Shown here piece by piece: positions 29,998 to 38,130 of a stretch of 64,000 nucleotides of DNA (its first letter is position 1; every line of letters begins with the position of its first letter). The position numbers and the translations under genes were made by a program. Location of the stretch: assembly GCA_001298545.1 (NCBI GenBank), contig LJCX01000024.1, positions 1 through 64,000 of the forward strand, read 5' to 3'. Source of the DNA: Actinobacteria bacterium OV320. GTDB taxonomy: Bacteria > Actinomycetota > Actinomycetes > Streptomycetales > Streptomycetaceae. The notes below the pieces were generated by a model, which worked only from the letters and a program-made list of their open reading frames with translations, made no database searches and had not been told where the DNA came from.

Positions 29998-30297
29998 CTA
30001 CAGATAGACCGGGAAGGTGGCATGCACGGCGAACCCGTGCGCGGCGGCCGGCTCGCGGCGCAGGACGACCCGGGCAGCCCGTACGCCGACGGCGTCGCGC
30101 CCCGCCAGCATCATCGCCTGCAGCAGGACCCGCCCGACGGGCTCCTCACGGGACGGCCACGACGCCTCGATCACCAGCCGCTGCCGGGTCGACTGTGCCA
30201 GCCAGCGGTGGACGACCTGTTCGTTGCGGGTGACCACGTGCTGGGTCGCCCACTGGGCGGTCGCCCGGTCGGGGTAGGCGGCAGTGCGGGTGCGCAA
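29998..30297 (-). CDS. Truncated orphan RNase A-like toxin module
   Basis: A 99-aa product aligning with the last ~100 residues of CdiA-CT RNase A-like domains and with the toxin at 31053-32798. TAAYPDRATAQWA corresponds to PAASTFTDLDSAQEY, VHRWL to IDKWL, and RVVLRREP...FAVHATFP to LTILKYDP...FVVLTSMP. It lacks the N-terminal ~34 residues of the domain, including the catalytic His region (GGHSIDKHVG in the full toxin), so nuclease activity is unlikely. TTG 30297 has a good site (AGAAGGAG, 4 nt away), so it may be translated. It reads as a displaced or recombinational cassette. Confidence 0.7.
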   Translation of the reverse strand: MRTRTAAYPDRATAQWATQHVVTRNEQVVHRWLAQSTRQRLVIEASWPSREEPVGRVLLQAMMLAGRDAVGVRAARVVLRREPAAAHGFAVHATFPVYL

Positions 30298-30349
30298 CGG
30301 ACTCCTTCTAGGGCGATGGGGCGGCGAGCTGCGACCGAGTCGCTTCGGG

Positions 30350-30394
30350 CCGAAAGATTCGACCATACCGACCTCTGTTCTTGAGACGAGGCAC
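30350..30394 (-). pseudogene. Relic of immunity-gene 3' end upstream of orphan module
   Basis: Read on the minus strand this segment encodes CLVSRTEVGMVESF. That closely matches LFLVSDSEVGMVWSF at the C-terminus of the intact immunity protein encoded at 30463-31053. A gap-free nucleotide comparison gives 32 of 45 matches. The relic sits between the intact immunity gene and the orphan toxin tip, suggesting an old duplication or a recombination junction that brought the second cassette in. Confidence 0.6.
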
Positions 30395-30462
30395 CTGCCC
30401 GGATACCCGTCGCGCGGGCTTGGACAGAGGACCAAAGGCCGATCCGGGCTCTGTTCGTAGGC

Positions 30463-31053
30463 TCACCACGCGTGGAAGGACCAGACCATCCCGACCTCCG
30501 AGTCGGAGACGAGGAACAGGCCCAGGTCCCAGACGTGTTGGGAAATGGTGTTGCAGCCGGAAATGTGCTTGTAATAGTCCCGGTTTTCGTTGTCGCGGCC
30601 TGTGTTGGCAAAGAAGAGGGATCCTTTCGGGAAACGTGACAGGATGACGTCTGCCTTCGCCTCCAGCCCCACCCTGCGTTCCTCGAAGTCCTGCTCCTTC
30701 TCGACATCGAGCCAGGACGTGGAAAGAGCTACTAGGAACTTTTTGGCCGAGGCGCGCGGAATCTCATGCAAACGGTGAATGAGAGCATCCGCTTTCACGG
30801 GCTCAGTCGGCAGTTCGATGAAGGGGTAGTACGGGTCATCGATCCTTTCGAGCTCGCCCGCGAGGGGGTCGTTCACACGCCAACCGCGGGCGTCCGGCGT
30901 GTCACCGCGCATCAGGGCGCTCACGTCGAACACCCAGTCCTCATGTTCCCTGCGCGTCACCTTGGCGATCGTGTACCGACGCGCGTACATATCGATCGCC
31001 TCGGCCCAGGCCCACTCATCGGGTTCTACCATTCTCGTCACCTCAATCGTCAT
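30463..31053 (-). CDS. Putative immunity protein for the RNase A-like toxin
   Basis: A 196-aa acidic, soluble protein of no recognised family. Its ATG shares one base with the toxin stop codon (TAATG), the classical arrangement of a toxin and its cognate immunity gene. A second ATG at 31032 has GAGG 8 nt upstream and may be the main start (189 aa). A relic of its 3' end is found downstream. The immunity role is inferred from position and overlap, not from sequence similarity. Confidence 0.75.
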   Translation of the reverse strand: MTIEVTRMVEPDEWAWAEAIDMYARRYTIAKVTRREHEDWVFDVSALMRGDTPDARGWRVNDPLAGELERIDDPYYPFIELPTEPVKADALIHRLHEIPRASAKKFLVALSTSWLDVEKEQDFEERRVGLEAKADVILSRFPKGSLFFANTGRDNENRDYYKHISGCNTISQHVWDLGLFLVSDSEVGMVWSFHAW

Positions 31054-32798
31054 TATTCAGGCATCGATGTCAGGACGACGAACGGCGGGTCCAAGCTCGG
31101 GTCGTATTTCAGAATCGTGAGGACGCCGTGTGCGTCTTTCGGCGATGTCGGGTTGCCGCCCACCACTGGTGCCGTACGCCCCGTCACCACCGGAGTGGCC
31201 ATACCTCCCTCAGTGACCGAGGGAACTGTGAAATCTTTCTTGAGAGGATCCGGCGGCGGATTCTCCAGCCACTTGTCGATGTTCGCCGAATTGCTCCGGA
31301 TGTTGTACTGAGTGTATTCCTGAGCGGAGTCCAGGTCGGTGAAGGTCGAAGCCGCCGGGAGCTGCTGCACTCCGCCTCCCGTCGCCTCGTCCCGCAACCG
31401 CTGCGTCAGCTGGGCGTCCGTCAGACCGACGTGCTTGTCGATGCTGTGTCCACCGCTCAGCTCCTCCTCCGTGGACAGGTCGATGGAGTACTTGTAGGGA
31501 ATCTGGCTCTCCGTGCGCTGCCAGCTGTGTTCCTTCTTGAAGTCGTTCAGGGTGCGCGCGCCGTACGCCTCGGCGCGCGCCGCCTCCGCACGGAACGTCG
31601 GCACGCTGAGCAGCGCCTCGTTCAGTTCGGGCTCCAAAGCCTTCAGCTTGGTCGCGGCGTCGCTGAAGGCCTGGTGATACTCCTCGACCGCCCTGTCGGC
31701 CGCTCCCTTGTCCATGTGCGAGCGGAACGTCAGCACGATCTCGCCGAACGCCATGGTCGCCGCGAGCCGGGTCAGCTCGAACAGGTCGAGGCCGGTGGTC
31801 AGGTCCTTGACCGTCGCCTTCGCGGCCTCCTTGCCGAGCCGGGTGGTCGTCTCCGCGGTCTTGAGACGGACGGCGGCCAGATGGTCGAGGGTCTCCTGCA
31901 CGGTGGTCGCGGTCTGGCGGAGAATCTCGATGACGGGCCGCTGTTTCGCCGGCACCACGTTGCGGTTGGTCTTCCAACTGCGGCCCATGGAGACCCTGTT
32001 CATCTGGGCGTCGTAGGTCCTGCCCCACTCGGTGGTGCCCCAGATGGTCTGGCAGAACGCCTTCATCGCGCCCTGCCACTCGTCGTTGCCCTTGTTGTTG
32101 GTGATGAACTTGATGGCGCCGTTGAAGTTGTCCGACGCCGCCTTCGCGTCCTTCTCGACCGCGCGCCAGGCCGTGGCCATGCCCTTGAGCTCCTCGTCCC
32201 TGGCTCCCGGGGTGATCTCGTGCATCTTGCCGAGGTTGAGGCCGTGCTCGATCGCGGGCCGGATGACGTCGGCGAGGAAGTCGGGGACCTCGCCCAGGAT
32301 GCCGGAGATGTCCCAGGAGTCCGCGTCCTCACCGGTGCCGGACCACTTGATGTCGTTGACCGGGCCGTATCCCGGCTCCTTCTCGATGACGACGGGCGGC
32401 GGTTTCTCGACAGGCGGCGGACCGTACATCCTGCGGGCGTACCAGTCGGCCTGGGTGTACTTGTTGGCCGTGTCCGTCAGGCCGACGGCCACACCGCCCA
32501 CGCCGACCACGCTCTTCGCCCAGAGCTCCAGGAACTTCTCGTTCACCGACCCGTACGCCGCCGCGAAGGAGTCCGCGCCCCAGCCGGTTCCGGCCGACTG
32601 GCTGTACTGGTTCAGCACGTCGACGAGGGCCCTGGCGCCCCTGTCGTAGTCGAACTGCCCGTCACGCACCACCAGCGCGGTGTAGTGCACGTGCTGCGGT
32701 TGTACGTCGAATCCGCCGCCGCTTGTCCTGGGTGAACGGGTACGGGCGTCCGACCGCTCCTGTGCACGCTCCTCGTCCGTGGGCCGCCCTTCGGCCAT
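31053..32798 (-). CDS. T7SS polymorphic toxin with RNase A-like C-terminal domain
   Basis: A 581-aa protein. Residues about 30-330 form a helical T7SS-type trafficking region (LVDVLNQYSQSAGTGWGADSFAAAY... ELWAKSVVGVGGVAVGL). From residue 449 to the end it carries a bacterial RNase A-like domain of the CdiA-CT type: GGHSIDKHVGLTDAQLTQRL with His451 and His456, PAASTFTDLDSAQEY, IDKWLEN and the final LKYDP...VVLTSMP. Thr577 of the usual C-terminal T-x-Y is kept but the Tyr position is Met579. The start overlaps the WXG100 gene stop by one base; the stop overlaps the immunity start. Predicted: exported RNase that cleaves tRNA or other RNA of competitors. Confidence 0.85.
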   Translation of the reverse strand: MAEGRPTDEERAQERSDARTRSPRTSGGGFDVQPQHVHYTALVVRDGQFDYDRGARALVDVLNQYSQSAGTGWGADSFAAAYGSVNEKFLELWAKSVVGVGGVAVGLTDTANKYTQADWYARRMYGPPPVEKPPPVVIEKEPGYGPVNDIKWSGTGEDADSWDISGILGEVPDFLADVIRPAIEHGLNLGKMHEITPGARDEELKGMATAWRAVEKDAKAASDNFNGAIKFITNNKGNDEWQGAMKAFCQTIWGTTEWGRTYDAQMNRVSMGRSWKTNRNVVPAKQRPVIEILRQTATTVQETLDHLAAVRLKTAETTTRLGKEAAKATVKDLTTGLDLFELTRLAATMAFGEIVLTFRSHMDKGAADRAVEEYHQAFSDAATKLKALEPELNEALLSVPTFRAEAARAEAYGARTLNDFKKEHSWQRTESQIPYKYSIDLSTEEELSGGHSIDKHVGLTDAQLTQRLRDEATGGGVQQLPAASTFTDLDSAQEYTQYNIRSNSANIDKWLENPPPDPLKKDFTVPSVTEGGMATPVVTGRTAPVVGGNPTSPKDAHGVLTILKYDPSLDPPFVVLTSMPE

Positions 32799-33115
32799 CA
32801 GGCACCGCCCCAGCCTCGCAGCACCGCGAGGTGCGCGGCCGCATAGTTGGTGTGGCCGGTGGTCACGTACTCGTGCAGCCACTTCTGGGCCGCTTGCAGG
32901 TCCTGGGCGGAGCGGTCCCACTCGTCGAGTTTGTCGACGAAGACCTCACGGGTCTCGCCTCGCCAGGACAGCACGACGGGCACGACCCGGTCATAGAGGT
33001 CGTCCAGTTTGCCGTTGAGCTTCTTGAGGATGTCCTCCAGGTCGGCGGCCAACTCCTCGAGCGTGGCGAAGGAAACGGATATGGGCTCGTCGTCAGGTGC
33101 GGTGCCGGTCGACAT
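32798..33115 (-). CDS. WXG100 partner of the RNase toxin
   Basis: A 105-aa helical-hairpin protein with the turn VLSWRGETREVFVDKLDEWDRSAQDL (WRG). Directly before the toxin gene and overlapping it by one base (TGATG), it is the likely chaperone or co-exported partner that pairs with the toxin N-terminal helices for recognition by EccC. Confidence 0.87.
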   Translation of the reverse strand: MSTGTAPDDEPISVSFATLEELAADLEDILKKLNGKLDDLYDRVVPVVLSWRGETREVFVDKLDEWDRSAQDLQAAQKWLHEYVTTGHTNYAAAHLAVLRGWGGA

Positions 33116-33158
33116 GATTCCCCCGTGTTCGTCTCGGCGACTGCGGTTCGGAAAAGGG

Positions 33159-33578
33159 CTACAGGTCGTCGAGGCTGCTGCGCGGCGCCGGCGCGGTCAC
33201 GTCGGTGCTCGGCGTCGACAGTCTCGCCACCTCGCTCCCGACGTCGACCTGGATCCGCCGCATCCGGGCGAGCACCTCGAGGTCGTCCTGGGAGAAGCCG
33301 TCGCGGCTCAGCCTCACCGCCTCCTCCAGCAGCTTCATCACTTCACGGATGCGTACGGCGTCCTCGGCCGCAGCCCGGTGGAAGTCGCGGTACGCCGACG
33401 CCGCCGGGCCACGCCAGCCCGCCTCAATGGTGTCGACGACCGAGTCCATGCGCCGTACCTGCTTGTCCAGGTGGTCCTGCATGTCATCGAGGTCGTCGGC
33501 GAGTTTGGTGAGGTCCTGCGCGGACACCCTCAGCTCAGGGCCGCTTCCCTGCCCCGAGCCCGCTCCGGGCACGCCCAT
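33159..33578 (-). CDS. Second WXG100-like partner of the RNase toxin
   Basis: A 139-aa helical protein with VDTIEAGWRGPAASAYRDFHR (WRG turn) and a longer C-terminal helix plus Pro/Ser tail. It starts a run of genes (139-aa, 105-aa, toxin, immunity) 121 nt downstream of mycP copy 2. Pairs of small WXG proteins before an LXG/WXG toxin are typical of T7SS effector operons. Confidence 0.85.
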   Translation of the reverse strand: MGVPGAGSGQGSGPELRVSAQDLTKLADDLDDMQDHLDKQVRRMDSVVDTIEAGWRGPAASAYRDFHRAAAEDAVRIREVMKLLEEAVRLSRDGFSQDDLEVLARMRRIQVDVGSEVARLSTPSTDVTAPAPRSSLDDL

Positions 33579-33699
33579 ACCGCATCCCTCCCCCGTCGCG
33601 TCGGCATCACAAGTCCCTTGCGATTGCGATGATCCTACAAATCGTTGGCCACTGCACGCCTCAACTCATCGCGAGGCGCCGCGAGATGGCCGCTGCCCT

Positions 33700-35061
33700 C
33701 TACCGCGCCCCCGCATCCCCCGCGATCCTCCGCGCCCGTCTCCGTGCGTCGCGGATCGCCACCGCTGTGCCGCCGAGGCCCGCCGCCAGGACCGCCGCCG
33801 CGACGACGACATAGGTGGCGAGGCGGGTGTTGCGCTCGTCGGGGGTCTCGCCCGTGTGGAACTTCGCGGGGCTCGGGGCCTCGGCGGTGCCCAGGCCGTT
33901 GCGGGGGGTCGGGGACTCGATGGGACGGTCGTCCTCCGTCAGGGCGCGGACCGGGTCGACGACACCCCAGCCGACGAGTCGGTCGTGGCCCGCGATGGTG
34001 CGTTCCGCGGTCTGCTCGATCTGGGCGACGATCTCGCGTGCGGTCCAGTCCGGGTGCCTCGCCTTGAGCAGCGCCGCCACGCCCGCCACGTACGGCGCCG
34101 AGAAGCTCGTACCGTTGTCGGAGCAGTGACCGCCCTGGGGGACCGTGGAGACGATGTCGACGCCGGGGGCGGCCACGCCCACGAAGTCGCCGGACTGGGA
34201 GAAGGAGGCGCGTTCGTTGTTGCGGTCCGAGGCGGCGACCGCGAGGACGCCCTCGTAGGACGCCGGGTAGGTCTCCTTGACGTTGCCGCCCAGGCCGTCG
34301 TTGCCCGCCGACGCCACGACCACGACGTTCCGGTCCAGGGCCTCGTCGACGGCCAGCTCCAGGTCGGAGGTCGGCCGGACCGCGTTGGACGTGTCCTGGG
34401 AGATGTTGATGACCCCGGCCCCCGCCCGCACGGCGTAGCGGATCGCCGCGGCCAGGGACTCGGTGTCGCCGTGGCCCTCGGCGTCGTTCTGCTGGATCGG
34501 GATGACGGTCGCCTCGGGGGCCAGTCCCACGAAGCCGGTGCCGTCGAGGGGGCGGGCCGCGATGATGCCGGCGATCTTGGTGCCGTGGCCGACGGTGTCC
34601 GTGGTGCCGTTCTCGGCGCCCCGTTCGATCGGGTCGCCGTCGTCGTCCTTGAGGTTCTTCGGGAGGAGGTTGCGGCCGGCCTTCGTGTCCACCGCGTCGG
34701 TGAGCTGCGGGTTCTTCACGTCCACGCCCGTGTCGATGACGGCGACGCGGACGCCCTTGCCCTTGGAGCGGCTCCACAGTTCGTCCAGGAGGACCCGCTG
34801 GAGGGCCCAGGGGCGGCCCGGGTACTCGCCGTTGGGGAACGTGCACTGGTCCGAGTAGGGCAGCTTGTCCGCCGCCGACGCGGGGGGTGCGAGGACCGTG
34901 GCCGTGGCCGCGGTGAGGAGGGTCGCCGTCAGCACCAGAGCGGTGCGCAGGAACGGAGTTGTAGGCGGCACCGAGGCCGTCCGTCGTACCGGGGCCGTCC
35001 GCCCTACCGGGGCCGTCCGCGGCGCTGTCGCCGTCCGAGGTGTCGTCGCCGTCCTCCGCAC
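33700..35061 (-). CDS. mycP: Type VII secretion mycosin protease MycP (copy 2)
   Basis: A 453-aa subtilisin-like mycosin with signal anchor (about residues 37-63), Asp110 (VAVIDTG), His159 (GHGT), Asn254 (SAGND), Ser319 (GTSFSAP), a loop with the extra cysteine pair typical of mycosins, and a C-terminal transmembrane helix. The N-terminus before the anchor is an RT/TP repeat (TATTPRTATAPRTAPVGRTA). GTG 35061 is preferred because AGGAGGAGG lies 6 nt upstream; GTG 35079 overlaps the eccB stop and would add six residues. It differs strongly from mycosin copy 1 and is coupled to eccB. Confidence 0.93.
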   Translation of the reverse strand: MRRTATTPRTATAPRTAPVGRTAPVRRTASVPPTTPFLRTALVLTATLLTAATATVLAPPASAADKLPYSDQCTFPNGEYPGRPWALQRVLLDELWSRSKGKGVRVAVIDTGVDVKNPQLTDAVDTKAGRNLLPKNLKDDDGDPIERGAENGTTDTVGHGTKIAGIIAARPLDGTGFVGLAPEATVIPIQQNDAEGHGDTESLAAAIRYAVRAGAGVINISQDTSNAVRPTSDLELAVDEALDRNVVVVASAGNDGLGGNVKETYPASYEGVLAVAASDRNNERASFSQSGDFVGVAAPGVDIVSTVPQGGHCSDNGTSFSAPYVAGVAALLKARHPDWTAREIVAQIEQTAERTIAGHDRLVGWGVVDPVRALTEDDRPIESPTPRNGLGTAEAPSPAKFHTGETPDERNTRLATYVVVAAAVLAAGLGGTAVAIRDARRRARRIAGDAGAR

Positions 35062-35075
35062 CGTCGTCCTCCTCC

Positions 35076-36602
35076 TCACGAGCCCTGCGGCTGGCGGGCC
35101 GCCGCCGTCGACAGGCGGGGGCCGGTGGGCAGGAACTCCGACCAGGCGGCCGGGATCGGCGCCGGGTCGACGTCCTTGTAGCCCAGCAGGGTCTGGGCCT
35201 GCTGCGCCTCCTGTTGCTGCTGTGCGCGCTGCTCGGCGGTGGTGCCGATGCCCGCGTCGTCCGTCGCGCTGTCGCCGTTGGACTGCAGGACGTAGCGCAG
35301 GCCCGTGTCGGTGACGAGGAAGACCGGGCCGTCCTTGGTCGCCTCACCCTGGAACTGGCGGTAGAGCTGGCCGGAGCCCGGCGTCACATAGGCGCTGGAG
35401 GAGCCGGTGGGCAGCTTGGCCGGGAAGTCCGTGCCGGCCCAGGTGCTGAGGGTCGTGGCGCCCGAGCCGGAGTCGACGCCGCGCAGGACGTTGCAGATCG
35501 TGCTGCGGCTCCCGGCGGCCCCCGACGCCTCGTTGACCGGCTCCGGGTCACCGCTGGGCCAGCGGTGCTCGGTGCCGAACGCCTCGCCCGGCACGATCGC
35601 GCCGGGGCTCAGCTCACGGGCGTGCCCGGCCTGGCCGAGGGGCGCCAGCTCCTTGCTGAACAGCAGCAGCTGGGCGACGAAGGCGGACACGGGAGCGACG
35701 CGGCCGCTCAACACCACGTAGTACTGCTCGGTGTTGTTGTCGAACGCCTTGAGCACCATGCCGACCCGGTCCGCCGACGTGTCGAGCTGGCCCGGTGCGC
35801 CGGCCGCGTCGCCCGGCTGTCCTGGGACGTCCGGGAAGGCGATCGGATCGCCCTGGTGCAGGGTCGCCAGCCACTCCGCCGACACCCGCTGGGGCTCCCG
35901 GCCGGAACCGACCACCGCCCGCAGCAGCAACTCGTCACCCTTGCCCACCGGGTACGCCGTGCCGCCCCCGTCCACGACGTAGCGTCTGCCGTCCGGGTCC
36001 GCCACATAGAGCAGTTGGCCGTCGTGCAGACGCCCCGCGCCCTCGGTCGCGTCCTTCTCGCGGGCGGCGAGGACCAGCGCCGCCTTCTGGACGGAGTCCC
36101 CGCCCCCGGCGCTCGGCCGCTCGCAGACCACCCACCGCTTCGCCTTGCCCGCCTCGGAGGCCGAGGGCAGCCGGTCGGGGGCGTACGGGATGCCGACGGT
36201 GACGCCGTGCGGGATCCTGCCGCTGTCGAGGACCGACTCCGAGACGGTCACCACCTGGCCCTGCCCCTCGTCGAGGAGCAGTTTCGCGGAGGCCATGTTG
36301 AGGACCGGGTGCAGCTGGACCTCGTCGCCGGTCCGCAGCACCACATAGCGGGTGGTCGACTTGCTCGCGACGATCACCTTGGCGTTGGGCGTGTCCCAGC
36401 CCTTCGGCGCGGTCGGCCTGAACATGCCCCACGCGCCGAAGACGGCCATGACGAGCACCCCGACGACGATTCCGGGCAGGATCGAGCGCAACGGCCGCGG
36501 CGCCCCCTCCTCCGAGCCGTCGGGCGACGACTGGAGGAAGGCCGCGAGCATGCGGCGCTTCGCGAAGGTGTAGGCGTTGAGCTGGTCCCGCCGAGATGCC
36601 AT
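35076..36602 (-). CDS. eccB: Type VII secretion protein EccB
   Basis: Core T7SS membrane complex component, an ATPase-like periplasmic protein with a single N-terminal transmembrane helix. The 508-aa protein starts MASRRDQLNAYTFAKRRMLAAFL, the conserved EccB opening, then a transmembrane segment at about residues 45-63, and a large extracytoplasmic domain with two cysteines (CERPS, ICNVL). ATG 36602 has GGGGAGAGA upstream. Translational coupling with mycP copy 2 (GTGA or RBS-embedded start) is visible. It is divergent from eccE. Confidence 0.94.
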   Translation of the reverse strand: MASRRDQLNAYTFAKRRMLAAFLQSSPDGSEEGAPRPLRSILPGIVVGVLVMAVFGAWGMFRPTAPKGWDTPNAKVIVASKSTTRYVVLRTGDEVQLHPVLNMASAKLLLDEGQGQVVTVSESVLDSGRIPHGVTVGIPYAPDRLPSASEAGKAKRWVVCERPSAGGGDSVQKAALVLAAREKDATEGAGRLHDGQLLYVADPDGRRYVVDGGGTAYPVGKGDELLLRAVVGSGREPQRVSAEWLATLHQGDPIAFPDVPGQPGDAAGAPGQLDTSADRVGMVLKAFDNNTEQYYVVLSGRVAPVSAFVAQLLLFSKELAPLGQAGHARELSPGAIVPGEAFGTEHRWPSGDPEPVNEASGAAGSRSTICNVLRGVDSGSGATTLSTWAGTDFPAKLPTGSSSAYVTPGSGQLYRQFQGEATKDGPVFLVTDTGLRYVLQSNGDSATDDAGIGTTAEQRAQQQQEAQQAQTLLGYKDVDPAPIPAAWSEFLPTGPRLSTAAARQPQGS

Positions 36603-36804
36603 CTGTGCCCGTCTCTCCCCGATTTCCGGCCGATCCGCGTGGTCCGCAGCGCGGTTGACCGGCTCCCCGTCTCCGATGTCAGAGCGGCCACCTACTATGC
36701 CCGGTAACCATGGGGACTTGAGGAGCGGGTAGGGTTCCCGGGCCGTCGAGTGCCCTGTGCGGTGCTGGAACACGGGCGGTTCGGGAGCGGAACGGGGGGA
36801 CGGA

Positions 36805-38130
36805 GTGAGGGTTTCGGGAACGGGCGTGCGCTCCGTCGGCCGGTCGCGGACGCGAGGTTCCGCGTCGACCGGCCCGCGGCCGCCCGAGCGGCCGGACCGG
36901 TCGTCGGCACCGGGCACACCGCACCTCAGGACGCGCGCGGGACAGGGCGGGGCATTCCGCCTGCAACGCCTCGTCCTGCTGGAGATCGCGGCCGCCGTGC
37001 TGCTCATCGGCTGGGTGAGCGGTCCCGTGGTGCTGGTGGCCGCGGTGGTCGTCGCCACCCTGCTGGTGACCCTCGCCTTCGTTCGCCGTCGCGGCCGCTC
37101 GCTTCCGCAGTGGCTGGCCACGGCACGGGAGCTGAAGTCCCGTCACCGGCTGGCGGCGAGGCTGGAGATACCGCCCGGGACGGAACCGGGGTTCGGGCCC
37201 GCCGTGGAATGCGATCCCGGGCTGCGGACGTACGCGTACGGCGGCCGTGACCGGCGGCCCGTGGGGATCGTCGGGGACGGCACGTTCGTCACCGCCGTTC
37301 TTCAGGTGGAGGCGGACACGACCGCGATGCGGGCCGAGCGCGGCCGGCAGCCACTACCGCTCGCCCTGGTACGGGACGCCCTCGAAGTGGACGGGATCCG
37401 GCTGGAGTCCGCGCAGATCGTGCTGCACACCCAGCCCGCGCCCGCGCTGCACCTGCCCCCGCAGTCCGTGGCCGTGGCCAACTACGCGCCCCTGCAGGAG
37501 CAGACCGGGGCACCGGCGGTACGCATCACCTGGATCGCCCTGAAGCTGGATCCGGAGCTGTGTCCGGAGGCCGTGGCCGTCCGTGGCGGCGGTGCGCTCG
37601 GGGCGCAGAAATGCGTCGTACGGGCGGTGGACCACCTCGCCAGCCGGCTGACCGGCGCCGGATTCCGGGCGACCGTCCTCGACGAGGAGGAGCTGACGTC
37701 CGCCTTCGCCACGTCCGCCTGCGCCAACCCGCTGGTCACGGCGGAGGCCGGGCGGACCGGGACGCTGGAGCGGCGGACCGAGGAGACCAGCCGGAGCTGG
37801 CGCTGCGACAACCGCCGTCACACCACGTACTGGTTGCGCCGGTGGCCGGCGCTGGGCGGCGACGGCCCGTCGCTCCCGCAGTTCGTCGCCCTGGTCACGG
37901 CCGTTCCCGCGCTCGCCACCACGTTCAGCGTCACCCTCGCGCGCGGTGACCGGCAGGAGGTGTCCCTGTCCGGGCACGTCCGGGTGACGGGACGCAGCGA
38001 CGACGAACTCGTGGCGGCCCGGCGGGCGGTGCAGGGCGCGGCCCGGCACACCGGCGCCGGACTCGCCCGTCTCGACCGGGAGCAGGTGCCCGGCATGCTC
38101 GCGACGCTGCCGCTCGGAGGTGCTCGATGA
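36805..38130 (+). CDS. eccE: Type VII secretion protein EccE
   Basis: Peripheral membrane component of T7SS. The 441-aa protein has a disordered N-terminus, two hydrophobic helices (about residues 55-92, LVLLEIAAAVLLIGWVSGPVVLVAAVVVATLLVTLAF), then an EccE-like soluble domain (TYWLRRWPALGG near the middle; SLSGHVRVTGRSDDEL near the end). GTG 36805 is chosen because of GGGGGACGGA immediately before; an in-frame GTG at 36757 has none. It overlaps the next gene by 4 nt. Confidence 0.88.
   Translation: MRVSGTGVRSVGRSRTRGSASTGPRPPERPDRSSAPGTPHLRTRAGQGGAFRLQRLVLLEIAAAVLLIGWVSGPVVLVAAVVVATLLVTLAFVRRRGRSLPQWLATARELKSRHRLAARLEIPPGTEPGFGPAVECDPGLRTYAYGGRDRRPVGIVGDGTFVTAVLQVEADTTAMRAERGRQPLPLALVRDALEVDGIRLESAQIVLHTQPAPALHLPPQSVAVANYAPLQEQTGAPAVRITWIALKLDPELCPEAVAVRGGGALGAQKCVVRAVDHLASRLTGAGFRATVLDEEELTSAFATSACANPLVTAEAGRTGTLERRTEETSRSWRCDNRRHTTYWLRRWPALGGDGPSLPQFVALVTAVPALATTFSVTLARGDRQEVSLSGHVRVTGRSDDELVAARRAVQGAARHTGAGLARLDREQVPGMLATLPLGGAR

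Noticed and set aside
29998..30435. A 145-aa gene starting at 30435 for the orphan RNase A-like module
   Set aside because: The first 46 codons have no toxin similarity and include the immunity-gene relic; TTG 30297 has the better ribosome binding site. The longer reading is not excluded by a stop, only unlikely.
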